Positions 42,754 to 50,707 of a stretch of DNA of 64,000 bases are shown here, in pieces. Source of the stretch: Asticcacaulis benevestitus DSM 16100 = ATCC BAA-896 (GTDB lineage Bacteria; Pseudomonadota; Alphaproteobacteria; Caulobacterales; Caulobacteraceae); NCBI RefSeq assembly GCF_000376105.1, contig NZ_AQWM01000005.1, positions 1 to 64,000 on the forward strand. Reading direction: 5' to 3'. The first letter of the stretch is position 1, and each line of letters begins with the position of its first letter. The notes under the pieces are model-generated. The model was not told the DNA's origin and did no database searches. It saw only the letters and a list, made by a program, of their open reading frames with translations. The position numbers and the translations under genes are program-made.

Positions 42754-44059
42754 TGACTGGGGCGGTCTGTTGATGGGGCAGCTTCATGTCATCGTCCACA
42801 TCAGGAAAGATGGCGGCCAGTACAGCGCCAGCCTGGAAAGCCCGGATCAGGGCAAGTTCGTCCTCCCGGCGGATACCGTGACGACCACGCCCGATCACCT
42901 CGCTTTCGCTATCGCCAAGATCAACGGCAGCTACGATGGCAAGTGGGACGAAGCGAAACAGGCCTGGATCGGCACCTGGACTCAAGGGCAGGCCATGCCG
43001 CTCGTGCTCAAACGGCTTGTCAACGGCAAGGTCGTCGCCGAGGCTCCCAAACGCCCGCAGGAAGAGGCGATCATGGCGGCACCGCGCCCCTACACCTCTA
43101 CCGAGGTCACTTTTGACAGCGTGACCGGCGTCAGGCTGGCCGGCGCCTTCAGCGCGCCGGATGGCAAGGGCCCCTTCCCTGCCGTCGTGCTGATCGCTGG
43201 CTCAGGTCCGCACACGCGTGACGAGGATGTCGCTGGCCACAAGGTTTTTATGGTGCTGGCGGATGCGCTTAATCGTGCCGGCGTCGCCGTGTTACGCTAT
43301 GACAAGCGCGGCATGGGCCAGTCCACCGGCGACTATGCCCGTGCGACCACGACGGACTTCGCCGCCGATACCGACGCTGCCGTCACCTGGCTGACACAGC
43401 GGCCGGAGGTCGATCCAGCCCATATCGGCCTCATAGGTCATTCCGAAGGCGGATTGATCGCCCCCGCCGTCGCCGTTCATAATCCCTCAGTCGGTTTTGT
43501 TGTCCTGATGGCCGGCCCTGGACTGCCCGGTGACCAGATCCTGCTGATGCAACAAGCCGCTATCGCCCGCGCCTCCGGAGAGTCAGAAACAAATATTGCC
43601 GCCAGCCAAAAGACGAATAAATCGGTCTTTGACATGATCAAATCGGCGCAAAGCCTCGAAGACGCCAAGACAACGGCGGCTGCGATGGCCGTCGAAATCG
43701 CCACTGATCGCAAGATACCCCTGTCAGAGGTTCAAGCCGGCCTCGCCCCGATCACAACCCCCTGGTTTTACGAATTCATCCTCTCCGACCCGCGGCCAAA
43801 TCTTGAAAAGGTCAAGGCGCCGGTGCTGGCGATAGACGGTGCGCTGGATATGCAGGTGCCGCCAAAAGAGGATCTGGCGGCCATCAAAGAGGCTTTAAAA
43901 AACAACACGGATGTGACGACTATCGAACTCCCGGGGCTTAACCACCTGTTCCAGACGGCGAAAACCGGTTCACCTTCTGAGTATATGGAGATCGAGGAAA
44001 CCCTGTCGCCGGTGGCCCTGAAAACCATCACTGACTGGGTGAAAGCGCACAGCCGCTAG
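42674..44059 (+). CDS. Exported alpha/beta-hydrolase with N-terminal paralogous domain (unit 3)
   Basis: 461 aa. Same signal peptide as unit 2, N-domain (AGDWGGLLMGQLHVIVHIRK to AWIGTWTQGQAMPLVLKR) and the same hydrolase domain as unit 1: VVLIAGSGPHTRDED, nucleophile IGHSEGGLIA, DMQVPP with Asp, and LPGLNHLFQ with His. So it is a hybrid of the unit-2 leader and a unit-1-like body. Start ATG 42674 after AGGGGAAAA. The stop overlaps the convergent metallopeptidase stop by 3 bases. Confidence 0.88.
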   Translation: MKTLWVLLGVAAPLLMSTPTFAEEAAGDWGGLLMGQLHVIVHIRKDGGQYSASLESPDQGKFVLPADTVTTTPDHLAFAIAKINGSYDGKWDEAKQAWIGTWTQGQAMPLVLKRLVNGKVVAEAPKRPQEEAIMAAPRPYTSTEVTFDSVTGVRLAGAFSAPDGKGPFPAVVLIAGSGPHTRDEDVAGHKVFMVLADALNRAGVAVLRYDKRGMGQSTGDYARATTTDFAADTDAAVTWLTQRPEVDPAHIGLIGHSEGGLIAPAVAVHNPSVGFVVLMAGPGLPGDQILLMQQAAIARASGESETNIAASQKTNKSVFDMIKSAQSLEDAKTTAAAMAVEIATDRKIPLSEVQAGLAPITTPWFYEFILSDPRPNLEKVKAPVLAIDGALDMQVPPKEDLAAIKEALKNNTDVTTIELPGLNHLFQTAKTGSPSEYMEIEETLSPVALKTITDWVKAHSR

Positions 44060-44454
44060 GGCTTTTTCAGCTCGGCCTCCAGCCATTCCATATCCTCGTC
44101 GCTGAGGCCGAAATGATGGCCCGCTTCGTGGATCAGGATATGACTGACCAGTTCAGCCAGAGTGACCCCGCCATCGGCCCATTCATCGAGTATAGCCCGG
44201 CGGAACAGGTGGATCATCGGCGGCAGATCGCCTGTCACCGATTCAAGTCCAGCCGGATTACCGGTATAAAGCCCGGTCAGTTCGTAGGCATCCTCGATGC
44301 CAAGCACGTCGAGCATTTCTTCGGACGGGAAGTCCTCGACAATCAGCACCACGCCTTGCAGATGGCCCGCAAACGGTTCGGGCAGACGTGTGAGGGCTGC
44401 GCGCGCAATCGTTTCTATGTCGTCAAGTGAAGGCGCAAAACCGAACTGGCTCAT
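44056..44454 (-). CDS. Zincin-like metallopeptidase (PF06262 type)
   Basis: 132 aa. The zinc motif HILIHEAGHHFGLSDEDME carries HExxH with a further His and acidic residues; LPEPFAGHLQGVVLIVEDFP and LTGLYTGNP are the upstream family blocks. Predicted soluble cytoplasmic minimal metallopeptidase, substrates unknown. The ATG overlaps the preceding 57-aa gene stop by 4 bases (ATGA), so it is translationally coupled to the toxin cassette upstream. Confidence 0.9.
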   Translation of the reverse strand: MSQFGFAPSLDDIETIARAALTRLPEPFAGHLQGVVLIVEDFPSEEMLDVLGIEDAYELTGLYTGNPAGLESVTGDLPPMIHLFRRAILDEWADGGVTLAELVSHILIHEAGHHFGLSDEDMEWLEAELKKP

Positions 44455-44624
44455 TCGGCAGCGGTGTCTGTTGGGCCTTCAGGGTAGATTTTAACCGGCT
44501 TTTCGCCATCCCACTCAACCCAGTATTGGCCGAGACGACGTTTATGGTCGATGGCCTCTTTGACAGCCAGCTTTAAAGCAACTGTGGGATCAGTCATTTC
44601 ATCCTTGGAAGCCGAACTATTCAC
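44451..44624 (-). CDS. 57-aa partner of the zeta-type toxin, putative antitoxin
   Basis: Starts with GTG at 44624, overlapping the toxin stop by two bases (GTGA), and ends in an ATGA overlap with the metallopeptidase. The product has a polar N-terminus (MNSSASKDEMTDPTVALKLA), a helix VKEAIDHKRRLGQYWVEWDG and the tail KPVKIYPEGPTDTAAE. Small size, tight coupling and position beside a zeta-like kinase argue for an antitoxin or chaperone, but it has no recognised DNA-binding motif and its role is inference. It is too short for usual ORF cut-offs with ATG only (an internal ATG would give 48 aa). Confidence 0.65.
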   Translation of the reverse strand: MNSSASKDEMTDPTVALKLAVKEAIDHKRRLGQYWVEWDGEKPVKIYPEGPTDTAAE

Positions 44625-45250
44625 GATAACCCCGCGAGTTTCAAAAGCCGCTCATAGCGCTCATGATGAAATATCTCACACTCATCATCAGCATAATTCC
44701 AAAAAACCAAAGGCGGATCATCTGCATCATCGTTCATATAGCAAACGCATTTCCGAACCTTCATTCTATATTCATTGAAGAGATTTCGCAAACTGCGTGG
44801 AAAACGACGCTCAATATCAGTAACGGGAATATCATGGCCACCATGCGCCACACGTTCAGCGACACGGGCCTTCGACATTTCAACACTTGGAAGTGCAATA
44901 TAATAAAGATCGACTTTCCAGCCCGCCGTCTTCAGACGCTCGATCAGTTTAAGATAATTACGGCCTGCTAAAGTCGTCTCAAAGGCAAAATCCTGGCCAG
45001 CATCTATACAAGCCTCGATTTGCGCAAGAAACAATCGGCCTGCTTTTACCGCCTGCGTTCCCGGAGCAAAAGGTGACAAGCCAGACGCGATCATGTCCGC
45101 ATTCAGAAAACGAGTAATCTGAATCGCCGGTAGATACGTAAGCGCAAACGTCGTTTTTCCCGCACCATTAGGGCCTGCAATGATCAGGCACCTGGGGCAT
45201 GATCTAGGCTTCGATGTCTTCGGGCAGGCCGACCACATGGAAGCCGGCAT
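44621..45250 (-). CDS. Zeta-toxin-like kinase
   Basis: Up to 209 aa. Walker A is LIIAGPNGAGKTTFALTYLP; NADMIASGLSPFAPGTQAVKAG and FAFETTLAGRNYLKLIERLK are the substrate and catalytic blocks of zeta/PezT-type UDP-GlcNAc kinases, followed by VDLYYIALPSVEMSKARVAERVAHGGHDIP. In this frame the ATG codons (45250, 45238) lie inside the fabI 3' end. A better-placed ATG (45200, 3 bases after the fabI stop) reads into the toxin only if one C is removed from a CCCC run, so the true start or integrity is uncertain. Downstream of the fab genes on the same strand. Confidence 0.8.
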   Translation of the reverse strand: MPASMWSACPKTSKPRSCPRCLIIAGPNGAGKTTFALTYLPAIQITRFLNADMIASGLSPFAPGTQAVKAGRLFLAQIEACIDAGQDFAFETTLAGRNYLKLIERLKTAGWKVDLYYIALPSVEMSKARVAERVAHGGHDIPVTDIERRFPRSLRNLFNEYRMKVRKCVCYMNDDADDPPLVFWNYADDECEIFHHERYERLLKLAGLS

Positions 45251-46019
45251 CGACGTGAACGACTTCGCCGGTAGTCGAGAACCCGAGATCAGACGCCAGC
45301 CAGAGGGCTGCGCCCGCCACGCCTTCCATCGAGGTTTCCTGCTTCATCAGCGAGAACTGACCCGACTTGGCGTGGAGGCCGCGGCCGCCGGAGATACCGG
45401 CCAGCGACAGGGTGCGCATGGCGCCGGCTGAAATGGCGTTGACACGGATGCCCTTCGGCCCCAGGTCGCGGGCGATGTAGCGGGTCGAGGCTTCGAGTGC
45501 GGCCTTGGCCACGCCCATGGTGTTGTAGTTCGGTATAACGCGCTCGGCGCCGAGATAGGTCAACGTGATCAGCGAACCGCCATTCGGCATCAGTTCGGCG
45601 GCACGACGCGATACGTCGACGAACGAGAAGGCCGAGACGTTGAGCGCCAGCAGGAAGCCCTCGCGCGTGGTGTTTTCGACGAACGAGCCTTGCAGTTCGT
45701 TCTTGTTGGCGAAGGCGACCGAATGGATGACGAAATCGATCTCGCCATAGATCTCCTTCAACTTGGCGAAGGCGATGTCCATAGACTCATCCGAGGTCAC
45801 GTCGCACTCGATCAGGTGCTTGACGCCGATCGATTCGGCCAGCGGGCCAACGCGGCGCAGCAGGCTTTCCCCCATATAGGAGAACGCCATGTCGGCGCCT
45901 TGCGCGGCCAGTTGCGAGGCGATGCCCCAGGCGATGGACTTGTCGTTGGCAACGCCCATGACAAGGCCCTTCTTGCCCTTCATGAGGTCGCCCTTGGGGA
46001 AGTTCCATTCGTCAGCCAT
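45204..46019 (-). CDS. fabI: Enoyl-ACP reductase (NADH) FabI
   Basis: 271 aa SDR-family enzyme for the last step of each fatty-acid elongation cycle. N-terminal cofactor block GLVMGVANDKSIAWGIASQL, and the catalytic Tyr-Lys arrangement in YNTMGVAKAALEAS. GGRGLHAKSGQFSLMK is the substrate-binding loop. Third gene of fabA-fabB-fabI; the target of triclosan-type inhibitors in other bacteria. 53 bp after fabB. Confidence 0.95.
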   Translation of the reverse strand: MADEWNFPKGDLMKGKKGLVMGVANDKSIAWGIASQLAAQGADMAFSYMGESLLRRVGPLAESIGVKHLIECDVTSDESMDIAFAKLKEIYGEIDFVIHSVAFANKNELQGSFVENTTREGFLLALNVSAFSFVDVSRRAAELMPNGGSLITLTYLGAERVIPNYNTMGVAKAALEASTRYIARDLGPKGIRVNAISAGAMRTLSLAGISGGRGLHAKSGQFSLMKQETSMEGVAGAALWLASDLGFSTTGEVVHVDAGFHVVGLPEDIEA

Positions 46020-46072
46020 GGGGTAGTCCTTATAAATCAGTCTGGGCCAAAGGATTTGCAGAGCAAATCCGT

Positions 46073-47296
46073 CTATAAATCTTCTTGAGAAAGTATGATC
46101 GAGCCGTTGGTGCCGCCAAAGCCGAACGAGTTCGACATGATGGTGCCGATCGGACCGTCATGACGCTTACGCAGGATCGGCATACCGTCGAACGCCGGAT
46201 CGAGATTGTCGATATTGGCGCTCTCGGCGGCGAAACCGTTCTGCATCATCAAAAGGCAGTAGATGGCTTCCTGCGCACCGGCAGCGCCCAAGCTGTGACC
46301 GGTCAGGGACTTGGTCGAGGAAATCATCGGCATGTTGGCGCCAAAGACATCGCGCACCGCGCCCATTTCCTTCTCGTCACCCACCGGCGTCGATGTGCCG
46401 TGCGGATTGAGATAGTCGATCTTGCGGCCACGGGCTTCCGCCATAGCGATCTTCATGCAGCGCGCAGCGCCTTCGCCAGAAGGGGCCACCATATCATAGC
46501 CGTCCGAATTGGCGGCGTAACCGACCACTTCGGCGATGATGTTGGCGCCGCGTGCCTTGGCGCGCTCATATTCTTCCAGCACCACCATGCCAGCGCCGCC
46601 GGCGATGACGAAGCCGTCACGGTCGCGGTCATAAGCGCGAGAAGCGACCGCCGGGCGATCGTTGAAGTTCGACGACATGGCGCCCATGGCGTCGAACATG
46701 TCGGACAGCGTCCAGTCGAGCTCTTCGGTGCCGCCGGCGAACATCACATCCTGCTTGCCGAGCATGATCTGCTCTGCCGCCGCGCCAATGCAGTGCACCG
46801 AGGTGGCGCAGGCCGAGGAGATCGAATAGTTGATGCCGCGGATTTCAAACCACGTCGCCAGAACGGCCGACGGGCCGGACGACATGGCCTTGGGCACGGC
46901 GAATGGCCCGATACGCTTGGGCGAGGTCTTCTCGCGGGTGATATCCGCCGCCGCCACGATGGCGCTGGTGGAAGGGCCGCCGGCGCCGAAAATGATGCCG
47001 GTGCGCTCATTGGAGATATCGGACTTATCCAGACCGGAAGACGCGATCGCCTGATCCATGGCGATGTGACCATAGGCCAGGCCCGGCGACAGGAAGCGGG
47101 CGGCGCGACGGTCGATCAGCGCCTGCCAGTCATCGATTTTTGGGGCGGCGTGCACCTGGCACTTGAAGCCGAGACGTGCATAATCTTCGGCGGCGACGAC
47201 CCCGGAGCGTGCTTCCTTCAGAGATTGCGTGACCTCATCGGCACCAAGGCCAATGGAAGAGACAATCCCCAGTCCTGTAATCACGACTCTACGCAT
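46073..47296 (-). CDS. fabB: 3-oxoacyl-ACP synthase I FabB
   Basis: 407 aa condensing enzyme. Catalytic Cys in SISSACATSVHCIGAA, His residues in YLNPHGTSTPVGD and TKSLTGHSLGAAG, and the C-terminal GGTNGSIIL loop. Together with FabA it elongates the unsaturated branch. 68 bp downstream of fabA and 53 bp upstream of fabI. Confidence 0.95.
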   Translation of the reverse strand: MRRVVITGLGIVSSIGLGADEVTQSLKEARSGVVAAEDYARLGFKCQVHAAPKIDDWQALIDRRAARFLSPGLAYGHIAMDQAIASSGLDKSDISNERTGIIFGAGGPSTSAIVAAADITREKTSPKRIGPFAVPKAMSSGPSAVLATWFEIRGINYSISSACATSVHCIGAAAEQIMLGKQDVMFAGGTEELDWTLSDMFDAMGAMSSNFNDRPAVASRAYDRDRDGFVIAGGAGMVVLEEYERAKARGANIIAEVVGYAANSDGYDMVAPSGEGAARCMKIAMAEARGRKIDYLNPHGTSTPVGDEKEMGAVRDVFGANMPMISSTKSLTGHSLGAAGAQEAIYCLLMMQNGFAAESANIDNLDPAFDGMPILRKRHDGPIGTIMSNSFGFGGTNGSIILSQEDL

Positions 47297-47364
47297 GTAA
47301 TATCCTACTCTTAGCCCTGTGGCGAATAACCAATGCGGCCCCTTATGCGTGGGACCTGCTGTGC

Positions 47365-47883
47365 CTAACCCAGTTCCTTGGCGTCAAACAAACCGACGCG
47401 CAGACCGGACGCCTGATAGATAAGCTTACCATCAGCCTCGACAACCCCGTCGGCGATGCCCATGATCAATTTGCCCGACATAACACGCTTCATGTCGATC
47501 TTGTAGGTAACCTTTTTCACGGCGTTCGTGACCTGGCCGGTGAACTTCACCTCGCCGACGCCAAGGGCGCGGCCACGGCCGGGATTGCCCTTCCAGCCCA
47601 GGAAGAAGCCGACGAGCTGCCACATGGCGTCAAGGCCGAGGCAGCCCGGCATGACCGGATCACCGATGAAGTGGCAGGCGAAGAACCAGAGTTCCGGGGT
47701 GATGTCGAGTTCGGCCTCGATATAGCCCTTGCCGAAAGCGCCGCCGGTGTCGGCGATCTGGACGATGCGATCGAACATCAGCATCGGCGGGGCGGGAAGC
47801 TGGGCATTGCCCGGACCGAACATATCGCCGCGTCCGCAGGACAGCAGGTCTTCATACGAAAAGGATGAGGGGCGTTCGGTCAT
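47365..47883 (-). CDS. fabA: 3-hydroxydecanoyl-ACP dehydratase/isomerase FabA
   Basis: 172 aa from ATG 47883 (a TTG six bases upstream is possible). Hotdog dehydratase with the catalytic His in [22 protein letters not shown], which matches FabA (GDPVMPGxLGLDA) rather than FabZ. Introduces the cis double bond at C10. Heads the fabA-fabB-fabI operon; an inverted repeat 55-85 bases upstream is a candidate operator. Confidence 0.95.
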   Translation of the reverse strand: MTERPSSFSYEDLLSCGRGDMFGPGNAQLPAPPMLMFDRIVQIADTGGAFGKGYIEAELDITPELWFFACHFIGDPVMPGCLGLDAMWQLVGFFLGWKGNPGRGRALGVGEVKFTGQVTNAVKKVTYKIDMKRVMSGKLIMGIADGVVEADGKLIYQASGLRVGLFDAKELG

Positions 47884-47937
47884 CAGCAAAAAAGCTCCGC
47901 GGCATCGGCACGCCTCACTGTAGGCGCGTTCCCCATG

Positions 47938-47968
47938 CGTGTAACATTAAAAAATGATGCGTTACACG
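47938..47968. promoter_or_regulatory. Inverted repeat upstream of fabA, candidate operator
   Basis: CGTGTAAC (47938-47945) and GTTACACG (47961-47968), perfect 8-bp arms separated by 15 AT-rich bases. It sits 55-85 bases before the fabA start, where a fatty-acid regulator could bind; regulator unknown. Confidence 0.5.
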
Positions 47969-48043
47969 AGCCCGCGTCCAGGCTCAACCCTTTTGAGGCT
48001 TTTTATGGCCGGACCGCGCGTCTTTCTCATGCCGTTTCAGGCT

Positions 48044-48682
48044 TTATTTGCTGGTGAAGGGATCGGGGCGCTTGCAGACGGCCACGTCCTGCGTGCCCCA
48101 GAGCCCCTGCTCCGGCACCCAGCCGGTCTTGCCGGCGGCGGAGATCCGGCACCAGTTCTTCTTGCACTTGTCGAGCGAGGCCAGCGACTTCGGCCGCAGG
48201 ATGGCCTGCGCATCGGACGCCTCATCGGGGCTCTTGCGCAAGGTCAGCTTCTGCCCCGCCGGGCTCATCACGTTCTTGGCCGTGCGCAGCATGGTGCGGC
48301 TGACCCAGGCGACATTGCCATCCGGATCGCAGATCAGGCGCCATTCGCGCGTCTCAGAAATGATCTGAACCGGCAGGCCCGATACACGATAGGTCCAGAC
48401 GACGCGGTTCTCCTTGCTCGGCCCGTTGCGCGCATAGACCTCATTGCTTTTCAGCATGGCCCAGCGCGGCAGCGGCAGGTTGGACGGCGTGTTGTAGACC
48501 TCATCCTCGGCCATGGCCGCCACCGGCATCACGGCCAGCATAACAGCGCACATGGCAAGCCACAGCCCGGCCTTGCCGCCGCGTAATCTGCGAAAAGGCC
48601 AAAACACTTGAAAAGCGGCGCGCAAAGCGTTTATGTCGGGGAAACGAAGCGCGGCTTGGCCTTTGGCTTGGGGGTGACGCAT
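48044..48682 (-). CDS. Secreted SH3-domain protein
   Basis: 212 aa if the ATG at 48682 is used; the start is uncertain because no clear binding site is seen and an upstream ATG exists. A hydrophobic export segment (GLWLAMCAVMLAVMPVAAMA) is preceded by a basic stretch. Two bacterial-SH3-like blocks follow: YARNGPSKENRVVWTYRVSGLPVQII and LTLRKSPDEASDAQAILRPKS, the second with DKCKKNWCRISAAGKTGWVPEQGLWG. Such domains bind cell-wall peptides. Divergent from the 2-hydroxyacid dehydrogenase gene. Confidence 0.78.
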   Translation of the reverse strand: MRHPQAKGQAALRFPDINALRAAFQVFWPFRRLRGGKAGLWLAMCAVMLAVMPVAAMAEDEVYNTPSNLPLPRWAMLKSNEVYARNGPSKENRVVWTYRVSGLPVQIISETREWRLICDPDGNVAWVSRTMLRTAKNVMSPAGQKLTLRKSPDEASDAQAILRPKSLASLDKCKKNWCRISAAGKTGWVPEQGLWGTQDVAVCKRPDPFTSK

Positions 48683-48904
48683 ATCGGATATAACTGTTAC
48701 GGAGGAGGACGGCTGTAAGTGCGGCCAGGCCAAAGGCCGGTCGCGGCAAGCCGCCATGATGTCCCGCAAGGGTTCAGATTTGGTTAATGGAATGCTAACC
48801 GCGTTCCAAAGAAAAACGGGCGAACACGCCCGGCGGTGGGTAAGGCCTGAGGGAAAGGGTCCGAATTTGCCGACGATAACGCTTCAAAACGAATAAAGGC
48901 ATAG

Positions 48905-49891
48905 ATGAGCACTGCAAAACTCAAGGTCATCCTCACCATCAAGCTGCCCGACGCAGTCGAGACGCGGATGCGCGAGCTGTTTAACACCACCCTGTGGCTG
49001 TTCATGACGCCGATGCCGCGCGACCGCATGATCGAAGCTGCACGCGATTGCGACGTGCTGGTGACCTCGATCAACGATCCGATCGATGCCGAATTTTTCG
49101 CGAATTGCGGCGACCGCCTCAAGATGATCGCCAATTTCGGCGTCGGCTACGATCATATCGATATCAACGCCGCCACGGAACAAGGCATCATGGTCACCAA
49201 CACGCCGGGCGTGCTGACCGAGGATACCGCCGAAATGACCATGGGCCTGATCATGGCCGTGTCGCGCCGCTTCGTCGAAGGCGCCGAACTGGTGCAGAAG
49301 GGCGAGTTCTCCGCCTGGTCGCCCACCTTCATGCTGGGCCGCCGCATCTTCGGCAAGCGCCTGGGCATCATCGGCATGGGCCGCATCGGTCAGGCCCTGG
49401 CGCGCCGTGCCCGCGCCTTTGGCATGAGCGTGCACTATCATAACCGCAAGCCGGTGTCGGCGCGGGTGTCCGATGAACTGGGCGCCACCTACTGGGACGA
49501 TCTCGACCAGATGCTGTCACGCATGGACGTGGTGTCGATCAATGCGCCGGGCGGCGCCGGCACCCATCATCTGCTGAATGCCGAGCGCCTGTCGAAGCTG
49601 CAGCCGCACGCCATCCTGGTCAATACGGCGCGCGGCCAGATCGTCGATGAACGCGCCCTGGCCGCCATGCTGCGCAACAAGCAGATCGCCGGCGTAGGGC
49701 TTGATGTCTATGAACGCGAGCCGGCGATCAATCCGGAACTGATCGGCCTGCCCAACGCCATCCTGCTGCCGCATATGGCCTCCTCCACCATCGAGGCGCG
49801 TCAGGATATGGGCGACCGGGTGATCCTCAACATCAAGACGCATCAGGACGGCCACCGTCCGCCCGACCGCGTTATTCCGGCGATGCTGTAG
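48905..49891 (+). CDS. D-2-hydroxyacid dehydrogenase (GyaR-like)
   Basis: 328 aa. NAD-binding GxGxxG in RLGIIGMGRIGQALARRARAFG, catalytic Arg in LVNTARGQIVDE, Glu in GVGLDVYEREP, and His in ILLPHMASSTIEAR. N-terminal catalytic-domain block is NFGVGYDHIDINAATEQGI. Closest in style to glyoxylate/hydroxypyruvate reductases. Monocistronic, upstream of tRNA-Gly. Confidence 0.9.
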   Translation: MSTAKLKVILTIKLPDAVETRMRELFNTTLWLFMTPMPRDRMIEAARDCDVLVTSINDPIDAEFFANCGDRLKMIANFGVGYDHIDINAATEQGIMVTNTPGVLTEDTAEMTMGLIMAVSRRFVEGAELVQKGEFSAWSPTFMLGRRIFGKRLGIIGMGRIGQALARRARAFGMSVHYHNRKPVSARVSDELGATYWDDLDQMLSRMDVVSINAPGGAGTHHLLNAERLSKLQPHAILVNTARGQIVDERALAAMLRNKQIAGVGLDVYEREPAINPELIGLPNAILLPHMASSTIEARQDMGDRVILNIKTHQDGHRPPDRVIPAML

Positions 49892-50037
49892 GGGCGCCCG
49901 CAGAAAGGCGACGCCTTGCTTTTGCTGATAAAAAAAGTTTTTCACAGGTTTCCGCAAATAGGCACTTGCATTGAAAACGACCTTCCGTCTATAAGGCCGA
50001 CCTCGCGGTGAGGCAAACACCTCACCAACGGATGCAA

Positions 50038-50112
50038 GCGGGCGTAGCTCAGCGGTAGAGCGCGACCTTGCCAAGGTCGATGTCGAGAGTTCGATCCTCT
50101 TCGCCCGCTCCA
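50038..50112 (+). tRNA. tRNA-Gly (anticodon GCC)
   Basis: 75 nt with encoded CCA. Acceptor GCGGGCG pairs with CGCCCGC; D-arm AGCTCAGCGGTAGAGC; anticodon stem CGACC/GGTCG around TTGCCAA gives GCC; T-loop GAGTTCGATCCTC; discriminator T. Confidence 0.97.
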
Positions 50113-50143
50113 ATCCTCTTCTTGAGGACATGGAACACAAATA

Positions 50144-50168
50144 AAAAGCAGCCCTCGTGGCTGCTTTT
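50144..50168 (+). terminator. Intrinsic terminator of tRNA-Gly
   Basis: AAAAAGCAGCC, CTCGT loop, GGCTGCTTTTT: a compact perfect stem with T5, 31 bases after the CCA end. Confidence 0.9.
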
Positions 50169-50185
50169 TGCGTTTGGGCCTAATG

Positions 50186-50368
50186 CTACATAAAGCTCAG
50201 CACTTCAAACAAAGCCGACTTGCCCGACGGCGCGGCCATGGCGGCGGCCTCGAAACAATCCAGCACATCGCCCAGGAAGACGATAAGCTCCTCCTCGGTT
50301 AAGCCCCGTTTACCCTGGCAACCCCATCGCAATTTTACACCCCGCCCCCTAGCTATGTCGGCTTGCAT
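50186..50368 (-). CDS. Small acidic protein, hypothetical
   Basis: Up to 60 codons with ATG at 50368. The last ~38 codons (LTEEELIVFLGDVLDCFEAA...PSGKSALFEVLSFM) look protein-like, while the first ~20 are basic and unconvincing, so the true start may be internal. Divergent from the 92-aa gene with almost no spacer. No family recognised. Confidence 0.35.
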   Translation of the reverse strand: MQADIARGRGVKLRWGCQGKRGLTEEELIVFLGDVLDCFEAAAMAAPSGKSALFEVLSFM

Positions 50369-50382
50369 AAAAGGAGCGATAG

Positions 50383-50661
50383 ATGGACCTCGATCAGGAG
50401 ATAGACGGCGTATTCAAGAAGCTCGACCAGCGCGTGACCGATCCGGATGTGGCCTGCGCCGCCCTCAAGCAATTGATCCGCACCGATCTGCTCAACTTCG
50501 CAACAGGCCCGCAGATCGGCGACATGTACGAGTTTATCGAGACCCTGTTCCAGCAGGGGGTGGGCCTTTCCAGCCACCGTATGAAGGCCGCGCTCAAGGC
50601 CGAGGTGCACAAGATCCGCAGCCAATATGCGCGTAAACCCGCTGCCATCGTCTGGCTGTAG
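50383..50661 (+). CDS. Conserved-looking hypothetical protein, 92 aa
   Basis: ATG at 50383 with a strong AAGGAG site. Predicted all-helical soluble protein: MDLDQEIDGVFKKLDQRVTD, CAALKQLIRTDLLNF, IGDMYEFIETLFQQGVGLSS. No family recognised. It precedes the cation antiporter by 46 bp on the same strand. Confidence 0.7.
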   Translation: MDLDQEIDGVFKKLDQRVTDPDVACAALKQLIRTDLLNFATGPQIGDMYEFIETLFQQGVGLSSHRMKAALKAEVHKIRSQYARKPAAIVWL

Positions 50662-50670
50662 CCGCTCCCC

Positions 50671-50700
50671 TTGACATTTTATGGCGGGCTGGCGTTTAAG
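50671..50700 (+). promoter_or_regulatory. Possible promoter for a leaderless antiporter mRNA
   Basis: TTGACA at 50671-50676 is followed 17 bases later by a weak T/A-rich -10 (GTTTAA). Transcription would start within a few bases of the ATG at 50708, giving a leaderless transcript. Only the -35 match is strong. Confidence 0.3.
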
Positions 50701-50707
50701 AGCCGCC

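Noticed and set aside
46085-47314. 409-aa open frame opposite fabB
   Set aside because: Mirror frame of a highly expressed-type gene; rich in Arg/His/Gly, no recognisable domain.
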